DNA from: Bacteroidales bacterium
GTDB taxonomy: Bacteria; Bacteroidota; Bacteroidia; Bacteroidales; Tenuifilaceae
NCBI GenBank assembly: GCA_013376985.1
Contig: JACABB010000001.1
Location: forward strand, 272,155-336,154
Direction of reading: 5' to 3'
DNA: 64,000 nucleotides
Shown: piece after piece, positions 25,426 to 34,155 of the stretch
How the letters are laid out: the number at the start of each line of letters is the position of its first letter
How positions within the stretch are numbered: position 1 is the first letter of the stretch
Notes under the pieces: generated by a model
Told to the model about the DNA's origin: nothing
The model's input: only the letters and a program-made list of their open reading frames with translations
The model's database searches: none
Translations under genes and position numbers: made by a program

Positions 25426-26337
25426 CTATTTAAGCATGAACTCTCCCGATCCAACTAGATTACCATCAACATACACTGTTGCTTGATACTTGCCGGCAAC
25501 CAGTTCCCCTTTATTATCATAGTAAATACATAAATCTATATCCTTATTCTGATAATCAACCTCACGTTTAGCCGAATAAACAATTTTTTCTCCCTGAAAA
25601 TCGAAAAGATCCGTTTCTGCTTTTGCAAGAACAAACTGATCGGGTCCAATTATTCTAATGTAAGCATCACGAACACCTGCTTTTGCTATTGCATTTTCAG
25701 AAAGAGTGAAACAAACTCTAAGTTTTTCAACTCTTCTGGCTCGTGTAACCTCATTTCCCTTTCGACTTACCGCCATAGCAACAACGCTTCGAACTTTTAT
25801 TACCGAGCCCTTCTCAACCTGACTATTTAATTCTTCGGTCTTTTGCTCAAGTTCTTTAACCGTTTTTTTTGCTGTTGTTGCCTCTTCTTTTATTTTAACA
25901 TTCTCTACAATAAGTTTCTGATTAACGGCATTTAACGAATCAACATCATGGAGTAAATCTTTCATTATTGTACGCAGGGTTCCTAACTCACGTTGATATT
26001 CTTTTATCTTAGAATAGCTAATATTTCGTTCGGATTGAATCTGAGAATAAAGTTTTTTTACACGCTCTTGTTCTATTTGAAGTTTTTGATTTATGGTGTC
26101 ATTAGTTGTTTCCAGCGTTTTATAGTCTGCCATTAATCCTTTAAGATTTCTGGCTATGGAATCTTTTTCTGCGGTAAGTTGTACCTGCATATTCTCAGAA
26201 TCTTTATTTTTTTGATAGTACATCCATCCAACAATAAGGAGGACTATTGCTAAAACAACAATTAATATAGAAAGGAATACAACTGCTTTTGATTTTCCTT
26301 GGTTGTTGTTCTCTGAAAGGTTACCGGTGTTTTCCAT
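25426..26337 (-). CDS. Membrane-anchored coiled-coil protein of unknown function
   Basis: The protein has 303 residues. A short cytoplasmic lead (to about residue 17) is followed by one membrane helix (about 18-39), then a long heptad-rich region (about 45-175) with many Glu, Lys, Gln and Leu residues. The C-terminal domain, from about residue 180 (VIKVRSVVAMAVSRKGNE), contains beta-rich text such as RVEKLRVCFTLSENAIAKAG and GKYQATVYVDGNLVGSGEF. I recognise the general pattern of Bacteroidota chromosome-partition-like or uncharacterised proteins but no defined family. It is 53 bases downstream of gldA and may be co-transcribed, ending at the bidirectional terminator. Confidence 0.75.
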   Translation of the reverse strand: MENTGNLSENNNQGKSKAVVFLSILIVVLAIVLLIVGWMYYQKNKDSENMQVQLTAEKDSIARNLKGLMADYKTLETTNDTINQKLQIEQERVKKLYSQIQSERNISYSKIKEYQRELGTLRTIMKDLLHDVDSLNAVNQKLIVENVKIKEEATTAKKTVKELEQKTEELNSQVEKGSVIKVRSVVAMAVSRKGNEVTRARRVEKLRVCFTLSENAIAKAGVRDAYIRIIGPDQFVLAKAETDLFDFQGEKIVYSAKREVDYQNKDIDLCIYYDNKGELVAGKYQATVYVDGNLVGSGEFMLK

Positions 26338-26390
26338 AATTCTCTTTTTGTTTTGTTTTTTATGTTCGTATACATCTCTAAAGTTAACCG

Positions 26391-27302
26391 TTATTTTGTT
26401 AGAGATTGAAAAATTTCTTCTAACTGTTTTCCTTTTTGCTGCATTGCTACCAAGGTTAAATCATTTTCTACAGCAAACCGAAATATTATTGGTCTAATAT
26501 CATCTTTATTATTGGTTGAAAGAAGCCAAGTATTATCGCCCATGTTGGCTACGGCTGAAATCTCTTTGATTTTGAAAAAAATCTGCTCGTCCAGTGTTTC
26601 AACAAATTCAACAAGAATGTTAGACCCTTTGCCTTTGGAGCGGGCTATAATATCCTCTGTTGCGCCATCGGCAACAACTTTTCCTTTATTTATTATGATG
26701 ATTTTTTGACAAATAGCCTGAACCTCCTGCATAATATGCGTAGATAATAAAACTGTTTTTTCCTGTCCAATACTCTTAATAAGTTTTCGGATTTCTAGTA
26801 TTTGGTTGGGATCTAAACCGCTTGTGGGTTCATCAAGGATTAAAACACTAGGATTATGAATGAGTGCTTGGGCTAAACCGACTCGTTGACGATAACCCTT
26901 TGACAATGAGCCTATTTTCTTATTCTGCTCATATCCAATTCCTGTTATCGAAATAAGTTCGCTTATACGTTTATCGGTGCTTTTACCAAGGTTATAGATA
27001 TTTGCAACAAAACGGAGATATTCCTTTACGTACATATCGGTGTAAAGCGGATTGTTCTCTGGTAAATAACCAATCTCTTTTCTTATATCAACCTCTTGGT
27101 TTTCAACATTAACACCATTAACCTCAACAATTCCAGAAGTTTGAGGAATGAATCCGGTAATAATTTTCATCATCGTTGATTTTCCGGCTCCGTTCGGTCC
27201 TAAAAAACCAACTACATTTCCAGACTGAACTTCGAATGACACACCCTCGAGAGCTCTTTGTCTACTATAGTCTTTTACTACGTTAAAAACCTTAATCGAC
27301 AT
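26391..27302 (-). CDS. gldA: GldA-type ABC transporter ATP-binding protein
   Basis: The protein has 303 residues, a single ABC ATPase. Walker A is GPNGAGKST near residue 35, the signature motif is LSKGYRQRVGLAQAL, Walker B is SVLILDEPTSGLDP, and the H-loop is LLSTHIMQEVQ. The opening MSIKVFNVVKDYSRQRALEG and the GYLPENNPLYTDMYVKEYL stretch are those of the GldA group linked to gliding motility. A C-terminal domain of about 80 residues follows. The partner permeases GldF and GldG are not next to it, so its role could also be that of a more general ABC-2 exporter. Confidence 0.85.
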   Translation of the reverse strand: MSIKVFNVVKDYSRQRALEGVSFEVQSGNVVGFLGPNGAGKSTMMKIITGFIPQTSGIVEVNGVNVENQEVDIRKEIGYLPENNPLYTDMYVKEYLRFVANIYNLGKSTDKRISELISITGIGYEQNKKIGSLSKGYRQRVGLAQALIHNPSVLILDEPTSGLDPNQILEIRKLIKSIGQEKTVLLSTHIMQEVQAICQKIIIINKGKVVADGATEDIIARSKGKGSNILVEFVETLDEQIFFKIKEISAVANMGDNTWLLSTNNKDDIRPIIFRFAVENDLTLVAMQQKGKQLEEIFQSLTK

Positions 27303-27321
27303 ACTATTATATTAGTACATG

Positions 27322-27329
27322 CAAACCTA
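27322..27329 (-). promoter_or_regulatory. Putative -7 box (TAGGTTTG) upstream of gldA
   Basis: The plus strand reads CAAACCTA, so the minus strand reads TAGGTTTG, which matches TAnnTTTG. It ends 19 bases before the gldA start codon. I see no -33 TTG at normal spacing. Confidence 0.4.
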
Positions 27330-27367
27330 AGAAAAATAACGTTTACTTTTGCATCTAAATGTACAAC

Positions 27368-27402
27368 AAAAGAGGCATCCTGTTAAAGATACCTCTTTGA
27401 GT
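27368..27402 (-). terminator. Intrinsic terminator after metK
   Basis: On the minus strand AAAGAGGTATC pairs with GATGCCTCTTT (one T-G wobble) around an 8-base loop, and TTTTGTTGT follows. It begins about 18 bases after the metK stop codon. Confidence 0.75.
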
Positions 27403-27419
27403 GTTAAACAATTATTTAG

Positions 27420-28679
27420 TTAGATACCAAAAGTTGATTTGATTTTATCTACATAATCCAACTTTTCCCAAGTAAAAAACTCGACTTCTTTTTCATACTC
27501 CTTACCACCATTGCCTGGCTCTAAGAATTTGACCATCCCTTTGTAAGCCTTGCGACCAAAGTGACCATAAGAAGCAGTTTCTTCGAAAATAGGATTTTTT
27601 AGTCCAAATCGTTTTACAATAGCAGCTGGACGCATATCGAAAATCCCATCTATTTTCTTTGCTATTTCTCCGTCGTTAAGTTTAATCTTGGCTGTGCCAT
27701 ATGTGTTTACGAATAGCCCAACGGGCTGTGCAACACCAATTGCATAGGCAACTTGAACAAGAATTTCATCGGCAACACCCGCTGCAACAAGGTTTTTTGC
27801 AATATGTCTTGCAGCATAAGCGGCTGAACGGTCTACTTTAGAGGAGTCTTTACCAGAAAAAGCACCACCGCCGTGAGCGCCCTTTCCGCCAAAGGTATCA
27901 ACAATAATTTTTCTTCCCGTTAAGCCGGTATCGCCATGCGGGCCACCAATAACAAACTTACCTGTTGGGTTAACATGAAGGATAAAGTCGTCTTTAAAAA
28001 GTTTTTGAACTCTTTCAGGAAATAATGCTTTTGTTCTTGGAATAAGAATAGTTCTTACATCATTCTTAATTTTTTCGAGCATCTTCTTCTCCTCATCAAA
28101 ATCATCGTGTTGAGTGGAAACAACAATTGTATGAATACGATAGGGATTGTTTTTATCATCGTATTCGAGAGTAACTTGACTCTTTGCATCTGGACGCAGG
28201 TATGTCATTTGCTTGCCTTCGCGTCTGATTTTGGCTAATTCTACCAAAAGAAGATGTGAGAGCATTAAGGTTAATGGCATATACTCATCTGTTTCGCGAC
28301 AAGCATAACCAAACATCATTCCTTGATCTCCGGCACCTTGATCTTCCTCCTTTTCTCGTACAACACCCATATTAATGTCAGGTGATTGTTCATGAATGCT
28401 TGAGATAACCGCACAAGATTCAGAGTCAAAGCGATATTCATGTTTGGTATAACCAATGCGCCTTATCACTCTGCGCGCTACTTCTTGAACATCAATATAG
28501 GCTTTAGTTTTTACCTCGCCACTTAACACCGCTAAGCCTGTTGTTACTAATGTTTCACATGCTACTTTTGAATTAGGATCTTGGCGAAGAAACTCATCAA
28601 GTAAAGCATCAGAAATTTGGTCGGCAACTTTATCAGGATGCCCTTCCGAAACGCTTTCGGATGTAAATAAATATCCCAT
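27420..28679 (-). CDS. metK: S-adenosylmethionine synthetase
   Basis: The protein has 419 residues, about 30 longer than E. coli MetK but usual for Bacteroidota. Signatures include [20 protein letters not shown] at the N-terminus, [17 protein letters not shown] (the ATP-binding signature) and [19 protein letters not shown] (the phosphate-binding loop). The enzyme makes SAM from methionine and ATP in the cytoplasm. It has its own terminator downstream and a probable SAM-II riboswitch between promoter and start codon, so feedback by its own product is expected. Confidence 0.97.
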   Translation of the reverse strand: MGYLFTSESVSEGHPDKVADQISDALLDEFLRQDPNSKVACETLVTTGLAVLSGEVKTKAYIDVQEVARRVIRRIGYTKHEYRFDSESCAVISSIHEQSPDINMGVVREKEEDQGAGDQGMMFGYACRETDEYMPLTLMLSHLLLVELAKIRREGKQMTYLRPDAKSQVTLEYDDKNNPYRIHTIVVSTQHDDFDEEKKMLEKIKNDVRTILIPRTKALFPERVQKLFKDDFILHVNPTGKFVIGGPHGDTGLTGRKIIVDTFGGKGAHGGGAFSGKDSSKVDRSAAYAARHIAKNLVAAGVADEILVQVAYAIGVAQPVGLFVNTYGTAKIKLNDGEIAKKIDGIFDMRPAAIVKRFGLKNPIFEETASYGHFGRKAYKGMVKFLEPGNGGKEYEKEVEFFTWEKLDYVDKIKSTFGI

Positions 28680-28737
28680 TTTTTATAATTTATAGGTTTA
28701 TAAAATAGGAAAGGTTTCGGGATTGCTAGGCGTGTTG

Positions 28738-28790
28738 CCCTTTTTTAGCATTTTTTTTCTGTGGTTGCAATCAGCCAAATCTTTCCACAT
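28738..28790 (-). promoter_or_regulatory. Probable SAM-II riboswitch (metA motif) upstream of metK
   Basis: On the minus strand TGTGG (28785-28789) and CCACA (28760-28764) form the P1 helix. They enclose AAAGATTTGGCTGATTGCAA and are followed by an A-rich linker, TGCTAAAAAA and GGG. The order ATTTG, ATTGCAA, P1 3' strand, A-rich linker, GCTAAAA, GGG matches the SAM-II (metA) aptamer as I know it. The element ends about 58 bases before metK. The P2 pseudoknot is not obvious to me by eye, which keeps confidence below certainty. Confidence 0.75.
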
Positions 28791-28804
28791 CGTTTATATC
28801 GTTA

Positions 28805-28812
28805 CAAATGTA
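28805..28812 (-). promoter_or_regulatory. Putative -7 box (TACATTTG) for the metK transcript
   Basis: The plus strand reads CAAATGTA, so the minus strand reads TACATTTG. It lies 15 bases upstream of the predicted riboswitch, so the aptamer would sit near the 5' end of the transcript. A -33 TTG is not seen at consensus distance. Confidence 0.45.
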
Positions 28813-28926
28813 ATAAAATAAATATATGTTTGCCCACTATTATTGTTGGCTTTTTAATATTTTTGCTGATTGCGTTGGGTTTTTCTATTTTTATCTCTCG
28901 GTGTACTATATACACACAACAATCCG

Positions 28927-29322
28927 CTAAATATATCCCTGCGTGATGCGATTAACTAATCGATACGAAAGTGTTGCCAGTATAAAACCAAATGTATTGG
29001 CTACCACATCCCAAAATTCTGCACTCCGATTTATAAATATAAATTTTTGAAAAATTTCGATCAAAACACCATAGCTTATTGAAATTGCTGCAGCAATTAA
29101 AATGGCTTTTAATGTTGCTTTTTGCTGTTGTTTTAGCGAGTTGTTTTCAGATATCAAAAGTAATGAAAAGACAAGGTAAAAGGAGGTATGTACGATTTTA
29201 TCAATGTGGGGAATATCAATAAATTTCACTTTATCAATCTGATTTCCTGGAATGCCACAAAGGAGAAGAATAAACGCTGCCCACGTAATAGACTTCCAAT
29301 GATTTCTCAAAAATTCAAGCAT
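28927..29322 (-). CDS. VanZ-like membrane protein
   Basis: The protein has 131 residues with four hydrophobic segments. After a first helix, IDKIVHTSFYLVFSLLLISE carries the D-K-x-x-H pattern of VanZ proteins. ISYGVLIEIFQKFIFINRSAEFWDVVANTFGFILA has the family E-x-x-Q and the D-x-x-x-N-x-x-G positions. The molecular activity is unknown. It is separated from metK by 247 bases and divergent from the flavin-binding gene at 29469. It is more canonical than the VanZ-like protein in the surface-glycan block. Confidence 0.82.
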   Translation of the reverse strand: MLEFLRNHWKSITWAAFILLLCGIPGNQIDKVKFIDIPHIDKIVHTSFYLVFSLLLISENNSLKQQQKATLKAILIAAAISISYGVLIEIFQKFIFINRSAEFWDVVANTFGFILATLSYRLVNRITQGYI

Positions 29323-29417
29323 TTTTATATGTAATAATTATCCGTTGAAATGTAAAAGTAAAAAATCATTACTTATAATAGCCCTTTTTATTCCCAAACA
29401 TGAGTTTTTTAATTTCA

Positions 29418-29449
29418 TTGATTTTTTTTCGCGCCATTTGTTACCTTTG
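29418..29449 (+). promoter_or_regulatory. Bacteroidota promoter that sets the start of the flavin-binding gene
   Basis: TTG (29418-29420), a 21-base spacer and TACCTTTG (29442-29449) match the TTTG-N19..21-TAnnTTTG arrangement closely. It lies inside the longest reading of the next gene, whose first ATG is at 29400. Transcription should begin near 29455, so translation must start at the ATG at 29469. Confidence 0.65.
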
Positions 29450-29468
29450 TAAGGCTTTAAAAGATACA

Positions 29469-29927
29469 ATGAAAACACCCGAGAAAAGAATTGTTGATTT
29501 TATTGAGGAACATCATGTTCTAACTTTAGCAACCTGTTTCGAAGAGGAGCCTTGGTGTGCAAATTGTTTCTATGTGTATCTTCCTGATGAAAATAGCCTT
29601 GTCTTTACTTCCGCCTTTGAGACTAAGCATATTCAGCAAGCAAGTCATAATATTTATGTTGCGGGAAGTATTGTACTTGAAACCAAAATTATTGGCAAAA
29701 TCAAGGGTATTCAATTTCAAGGAATAATCAGTGAGCCTAAAGGAGAATTCCTTGACATGGTTAAAAAAGCGTACCTAAAAAGATTTCCAGTTGCAATGCT
29801 AATGGAGACCCATTTGTGGGTTGTTGATTTAACATTAATTAAAATGACTGATAACCTTCTTGGATTCGGGAAAAAATTAATCTGGAAAAAAGATCTTATG
29901 TTTCAAAAAATCAACCTGAAAGACTAA
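29469..29927 (+). CDS. Pyridoxamine 5'-phosphate oxidase-like flavin-binding protein
   Basis: The protein has 152 residues from the ATG at 29469. The 23 extra codons upstream overlap a promoter and are rejected. The fold signature is EHHVLTLATCFEEEPWCANCFYVYLPDENS at the N-terminus, the split-barrel start of PNPOx-like FMN proteins, with SLVFTSAFETKHIQQASHNIYVAGSIV after it. Several cysteines near residues 17-32 are unusual. It could be an FMN-, F420- or haem-binding reductase, and no catalytic residue decides between them. It is followed 10 bases later by an SDR gene, so the two form a small operon. Confidence 0.78.
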   Translation: MKTPEKRIVDFIEEHHVLTLATCFEEEPWCANCFYVYLPDENSLVFTSAFETKHIQQASHNIYVAGSIVLETKIIGKIKGIQFQGIISEPKGEFLDMVKKAYLKRFPVAMLMETHLWVVDLTLIKMTDNLLGFGKKLIWKKDLMFQKINLKD

Positions 29928-29937
29928 AATTCACAAA

Positions 29938-30951
29938 ATGATTCTTGTGACCGGAGGAACAGGGTTAACGGGTTCTCACCTTCTTCTTGAATTAACTCAA
30001 AAGGGCTATTTCGTGAGGGCTATAAAGCGGAATAATTCTTCAACTACGTTTGTTAAAAAAATCTTTTCTCTTTACAGCTTAAGTCCTAACGAACTTTTAA
30101 ACCGAATTGACTGGATTGATGCCGATCTTTTAGATTATTCATCATTACTTGATGCGACCCGTGGCATTGAAACAGTATACCACACAGGGGCTTTAGTTTC
30201 ATTCAACCCAAAAGATGCAGAAGCAATTACCGAAACAAATATTAGGGGAACTGCAAATATTGTAGATGCTTGTGTTAAGAACCATGTTAAGAATTTATGC
30301 CATATGAGCTCTATTGCTTCGCTAGGAGAAGCAAACGAACACGGTTTTATTGATGAATCATGCATTTGGACAAAAAACAAAGGAAAAAGTGCATATTCAA
30401 AGAGTAAGTTTTTTGGCGAAATGGAGGTCTGGCGAGGAGCTGAAATGGGTTTGCGTATAATTATTGTTAATCCCTCTGTTATCCTTGGGCCTGGCCGTTG
30501 GAATACGGGAAGCGGACAGTTTTTTAGTAGAATTTATAAAGGTTTGCCTTTCTACACCGACGGTATTGGCGGCTATATTGATGTTCGTGATGTTGTAAAG
30601 GCCATGATTCTTTTAAATGAAAATCAAAACATCCAAAACGAAAGGTTTATCCTAAGTTCCGAGAATTTAAACTACCAAGACATTTTTTCGTTGATTGCAA
30701 AAAATCTTGGAAAAAAACCTCCGCATTATCAAATTACGCCAAGAATGGTTTCTGTTTTCTTCCCGATAATTAAACTATTTGGAGTGTTTATTGGGAAAGG
30801 CTCTGCAATCTCAAGAGAGAGTTTAAATTCAGCATTTAGCAAATCTTACTACTCTTCGGAAAAAACAAAGAAAAGTATTGGATTTCAATTTTTACCAATT
30901 TCAGAATCAGTCCAATTTATTGGTAGCGTCTTTCGAAAAGGGTCTATTTGA
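29938..30951 (+). CDS. NAD(P)-dependent epimerase/dehydratase (extended SDR, 3-beta-HSD/DFR type)
   Basis: The protein has 337 residues. It starts with ILVTGGTGLTGSHLLLEL, the glycine-rich nucleotide site. The catalytic YxxxK is in SAYSKSKFFGEMEVWRGAE near residue 152, and VNPSVILGPGRWNTGSGQFF is typical of the dihydroflavonol reductase/3-beta-hydroxysteroid dehydrogenase branch. The substrate is unknown. It starts 10 bases after the flavin-binding gene ends. Its last 8 bases overlap the end of the convergent lgt gene, leaving no room for a separate terminator. Confidence 0.85.
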   Translation: MILVTGGTGLTGSHLLLELTQKGYFVRAIKRNNSSTTFVKKIFSLYSLSPNELLNRIDWIDADLLDYSSLLDATRGIETVYHTGALVSFNPKDAEAITETNIRGTANIVDACVKNHVKNLCHMSSIASLGEANEHGFIDESCIWTKNKGKSAYSKSKFFGEMEVWRGAEMGLRIIIVNPSVILGPGRWNTGSGQFFSRIYKGLPFYTDGIGGYIDVRDVVKAMILLNENQNIQNERFILSSENLNYQDIFSLIAKNLGKKPPHYQITPRMVSVFFPIIKLFGVFIGKGSAISRESLNSAFSKSYYSSEKTKKSIGFQFLPISESVQFIGSVFRKGSI

Positions 30952-31744
30952 CGGCTCGACTACGTTGGGTATAAGAATAAATTATAAAACCTACTCCAGC
31001 AAGAACCAATGGGATGCTAAGCAGTTGTCCCATATTTAAACTCATTGTTTTTTCGAAATCTACCTGCGGTTCTTTTATAAATTCAATAATAAAGCGTGCC
31101 GTAAATACAAATGAAAGGAATAACCCAAATAATAATCCTTTCTGTGGTTTACTCTTTGACTTGTAGTAGATCGCATATAACAACAAAAAGATGAGTAGAT
31201 AAACGAAAGCCTCATAAAGTTGTGTGGGATGCTTTGGGAATTGCTCACCACTCCGTACAAAAATAAAACCCCAAGGAAGGTTTGTTTCAACTCCATAGAT
31301 TTCTGAATTCATAAGGTTTCCCAATCGAATTAAAAAACCAGCAAGAGCCACGGTAATAACAATTCTATCAAGAACATATATCTCAGACACTTTGTGCTTT
31401 CGGCTAAATAAATAAAGAGCAATTATAATACCCAAAGCAGCACCATGACTAGCCAATCCTCCCTGCCAAATCTTTAATATATCAATAGGATGACTCAAAT
31501 AGTAATCGGGTTCATAAAAAAGACAATGCCCGATTCTTGCACCCAAAACAGTTCCAACGACCATATATATTGTTAGTGAATCGAGAAATCCTTCGGGTAA
31601 GTCCTCTTTTTTTACAAATCGGTTAAAAATAAGGTATCCAAGATAAAATGAAAGAGCCCATAAAACACCATAATACCGGATTGCAAATCTTCCAATACGA
31701 AAAATTTCTGGGTCAATATTCCAATGAATAGAAGCAAGCATCAT
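30944..31744 (-). CDS. lgt: Prolipoprotein diacylglyceryl transferase
   Basis: The protein has 266 residues with about seven membrane helices. YYGVLWALSFYLGYLIF at the N-terminus, the HGAALGI region (GGLASHGAALG), and the lgt signature LIRLGNLMNSEIYGVETNLPWGFIF (G-x-x-x-N-x-x-N-x-E) are all visible. HPTQLYEAF follows. The enzyme adds diacylglycerol to the lipobox cysteine of prelipoproteins in the inner membrane. Substrates in this window include the Wza-like protein and the thioredoxin-like lipoprotein at 54581-55816. It overlaps the convergent SDR gene by 8 bases. Confidence 0.95.
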   Translation of the reverse strand: MMLASIHWNIDPEIFRIGRFAIRYYGVLWALSFYLGYLIFNRFVKKEDLPEGFLDSLTIYMVVGTVLGARIGHCLFYEPDYYLSHPIDILKIWQGGLASHGAALGIIIALYLFSRKHKVSEIYVLDRIVITVALAGFLIRLGNLMNSEIYGVETNLPWGFIFVRSGEQFPKHPTQLYEAFVYLLIFLLLYAIYYKSKSKPQKGLLFGLFLSFVFTARFIIEFIKEPQVDFEKTMSLNMGQLLSIPLVLAGVGFIIYSYTQRSRAVK

Positions 31745-31915
31745 ATATTGTTTTTTTATATTTTGAAAAATATCAATTATTATAGGAGTAATGGTTATCT
31801 CAAAGATATTATCCTTGGGATTCTCTTAAAGTCTCTCCTAATGGTCATTGCTTTAATTTTGTAAAGATAATATATTGTGTTGAAATTCTGTAGAATCAAC
31901 TACCCAATATAAAAA

Positions 31916-31935
31916 CACCGTCAAAGTTGACGGTG
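31916..31935 (-). terminator. Intrinsic terminator after the PorP/SprF gene
   Basis: CACCGTCAA and TTGACGGTG are perfect complements (9 bp with a 2-base loop, realistically 8 bp with 4). On the minus strand TTTTTATA follows. It lies about 38 bases after the end of the PorP/SprF-like gene and closes that operon. Confidence 0.75.
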
Positions 31936-31972
31936 AATATTAATAGTTAAGAAAAACAAATAGTTTTCGAGG

Positions 31973-32968
31973 TTAAAATCTGTTTAGCCATCTATATCTT
32001 CTTGCCGTATCTCCTAGTTTATATCCAATCATTAACTCATGAGATCCTGCCCTACTAAGATTCGATAAATCGTTGAAATTGTAATCAAATGCATATCCAA
32101 ATGTAAATTGATGATACCTTGTGCCAAACATCATAACCATAGCACCTACGGTGCGAAATGATATACCTGCCCAATAATCCTGTTTATAGTATGCTTTTAT
32201 ATTTAAGTCTGTTGATGTTGATTTTCTTTCAGTAAATGTCAATAAAATTGAGGGCTCAATAGCAAAATCGCTTTTGTATGGCTCAAATCGATAACCTCCA
32301 ATTAAATAATACTGACGAAGTATTTTGTATGCTTCATTAGAACTACCGCTCCCAAATTGAAATGCTGTTTGGAAAATATTCGTTGCGGAAAAACCAGCAT
32401 AATACTTTTCGGTACTAACAAGCATTCCAAAGTTTACATCCGTTGACATTTTTTGATTTATCTTCCCTGCTACAATAAGAGGATCTGGAACAAGCGGATC
32501 GTAAGTGTCGTTTGGTGTGACATTAACACGAAACTGATATGCTGCTAAAGAGCCACCAAAACTTAGCTGAACATCTCTCATGTAAATATGGTATGCATAT
32601 GTTCCTTGAAAACCTGTCCGACGAATTCGCGCATTTATATCATTATACACAAAAGCCCCCATCCCAACACGTCCACTTGGCCTGCGTCTGCGTGTTCTTG
32701 ATTTAATCAGTCGGGAACGATTCCTAAAAGATGTTTTTAATATTCGTGTTTGTGCACTTAATGCATAAGTGCTTGGACCTTCATTGTAACCAACCCATTG
32801 TTCTCTGGCTGTTAGGTGAAATGCAGTAAGCCCTTCGGCACCTGCCACAGCAGGATTTACCAGAAATGTATTGAGCATATATTGACTGTAGAGCGGCTGC
32901 TGCTGAGTATAACCAGCGGTAGTCCCAACTACAATCAAAACCGTTAATATGAATATTCTTTTTAGCAT
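31973..32968 (-). CDS. PorP/SprF family type IX secretion-associated outer-membrane protein
   Basis: The protein has 331 residues. The signal peptide runs to about residue 21 (GTTAGYTQQ). The mature start QPLYSQYMLNTFLVNPAVAGAEG is the hallmark of PorP/SprF proteins, followed by HLTAREQWVGYNEGPSTYALS. The remainder is beta-barrel-like, with alternating hydrophobic strands and a C-terminal HELMIGYKLGDTARRYRWLNRF. Such barrels dock T9SS cargo of the CHU_C type in the outer membrane, and the gene directly upstream encodes one. The 35-base spacing, shared strand and single downstream terminator indicate co-transcription. Confidence 0.93.
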   Translation of the reverse strand: MLKRIFILTVLIVVGTTAGYTQQQPLYSQYMLNTFLVNPAVAGAEGLTAFHLTAREQWVGYNEGPSTYALSAQTRILKTSFRNRSRLIKSRTRRRRPSGRVGMGAFVYNDINARIRRTGFQGTYAYHIYMRDVQLSFGGSLAAYQFRVNVTPNDTYDPLVPDPLIVAGKINQKMSTDVNFGMLVSTEKYYAGFSATNIFQTAFQFGSGSSNEAYKILRQYYLIGGYRFEPYKSDFAIEPSILLTFTERKSTSTDLNIKAYYKQDYWAGISFRTVGAMVMMFGTRYHQFTFGYAFDYNFNDLSNLSRAGSHELMIGYKLGDTARRYRWLNRF

Positions 32969-33003
32969 TTCTTCTGTTTTTTTCAGAAGTCATTTTTTAA
33001 TTT

Positions 33004-34098
33004 CTATCGAACTATAGTAATAGACCCTTTATAAGAAAAGGTCTTACCTTTAACCGTCAATCTTATCATGTAATGGTACGAATCCATTGGAAGAGGTTCT
33101 CCTTTTAAATCTTTGCCATCCCAAGCAATAAAATCGCTATTGGACTCCCAAACCAATCTTCCCCATCTATTAAAGATACGAACCTGTATGTTGTCAAAGT
33201 AGGGATATAAATCCTGCTGTATTTGTGTGCCTAAAGGCGGTGCAGGAAAATACCATTTATCATTTATTCCATCGCCATTGGGTGTAAAAGCATGGGGAAT
33301 TCTTAATTCCTCATAATTAATTGAACTTATAAGAATTGTATCCGCATTTTTACAACCATTAACATCTGTGATTTTAACCCAAACTGTTTGATTTCCCGGT
33401 TGTGCATCTACAGTAATTGATGGAACAATATCACCTGTACTCCAATTGTAAAGTTGGAATTTGGGATCACTAACATCAAGAGTCAGCGTTTGGTTTCCAA
33501 AAAGGACAGTATCGTTACCAAGTTTAATCAACGGTAACGGATTAATTTTTGCCTCAATTTCGTTATATGAACAACTATATTTTTCGTCGATAAGCCGAAC
33601 CTGATAAGTTCCAGCATCTCCTGTATAATAAATTCTATTGGTGGAATTATCCTGCCACAAATAACTTTTAAATAATCCGGGATCCAGTGAAGCCCGATCT
33701 CCATAACAAACAGCAACGCTAGTTGGAACACCTTCAAATGGTATATTAATAGTTGGCGAATTCAACACAATGTTTTGGCGATATGGATCTCCAGCACCAC
33801 AACCAACATAATCCGGATATTCAACAACTTCGAAGGTGTAAATACCTCCTTTTAACGCCTCGCTCCAGTCAACTTGTATAGTGTCTCCTCTGTCAATTAA
33901 GGTATAAAATGAAGAGGGAACGACGTTACCATCAGGATCTGTAATTTTCCATGTAAAGTTGCTATGCCCGTTAAGGCCTTTAACCCAGTAACGTTCAATA
34001 CTGCCAACGCAGGCCATGGGCAAATCTTGCCCATGGCTCTGCATTACAGCAGCTATTGTTAGAGTGAGTGCTAACGCTATGTTAAGCTTTAGTTTCAA
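33004..34098 (-). CDS. Secreted protein with C-terminal gliding-motility (CHU_C) sorting domain
   Basis: The protein has 364 residues. It has a signal peptide (about 1-23, ending MQSHGQD), Ig-like or PKD-like repeats in the middle (for example VCYGDRASLDPGLFKSYLWQ and LTLDVSDPKFQLYNWSTGD), and a C-terminal domain opening with IPHAFTPNGDGINDKWYFP. That opening is the type B T9SS sorting signature, followed by IRIFNRWGRLVWESN and the terminal FSYKGSITIVR. It should be exported through the T9SS and held at the surface by the PorP/SprF protein encoded 35 bases downstream. Short total length suggests an adaptor rather than a large adhesin. Confidence 0.9.
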   Translation of the reverse strand: MKLKLNIALALTLTIAAVMQSHGQDLPMACVGSIERYWVKGLNGHSNFTWKITDPDGNVVPSSFYTLIDRGDTIQVDWSEALKGGIYTFEVVEYPDYVGCGAGDPYRQNIVLNSPTINIPFEGVPTSVAVCYGDRASLDPGLFKSYLWQDNSTNRIYYTGDAGTYQVRLIDEKYSCSYNEIEAKINPLPLIKLGNDTVLFGNQTLTLDVSDPKFQLYNWSTGDIVPSITVDAQPGNQTVWVKITDVNGCKNADTILISSINYEELRIPHAFTPNGDGINDKWYFPAPPLGTQIQQDLYPYFDNIQVRIFNRWGRLVWESNSDFIAWDGKDLKGEPLPMDSYHYMIRLTVKGKTFSYKGSITIVR

Positions 34099-34155
34099 TG
34101 CCTAATTACGTTTTTTAGTAAGCACATGATGTAGATTATACTTTTAAACTTTCTA

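Noticed and set aside
27345-27352. TACTTTTG promoter-like box on the plus strand
   Set aside because: No plus-strand gene follows; the next gene is metK on the minus strand. Probably chance.
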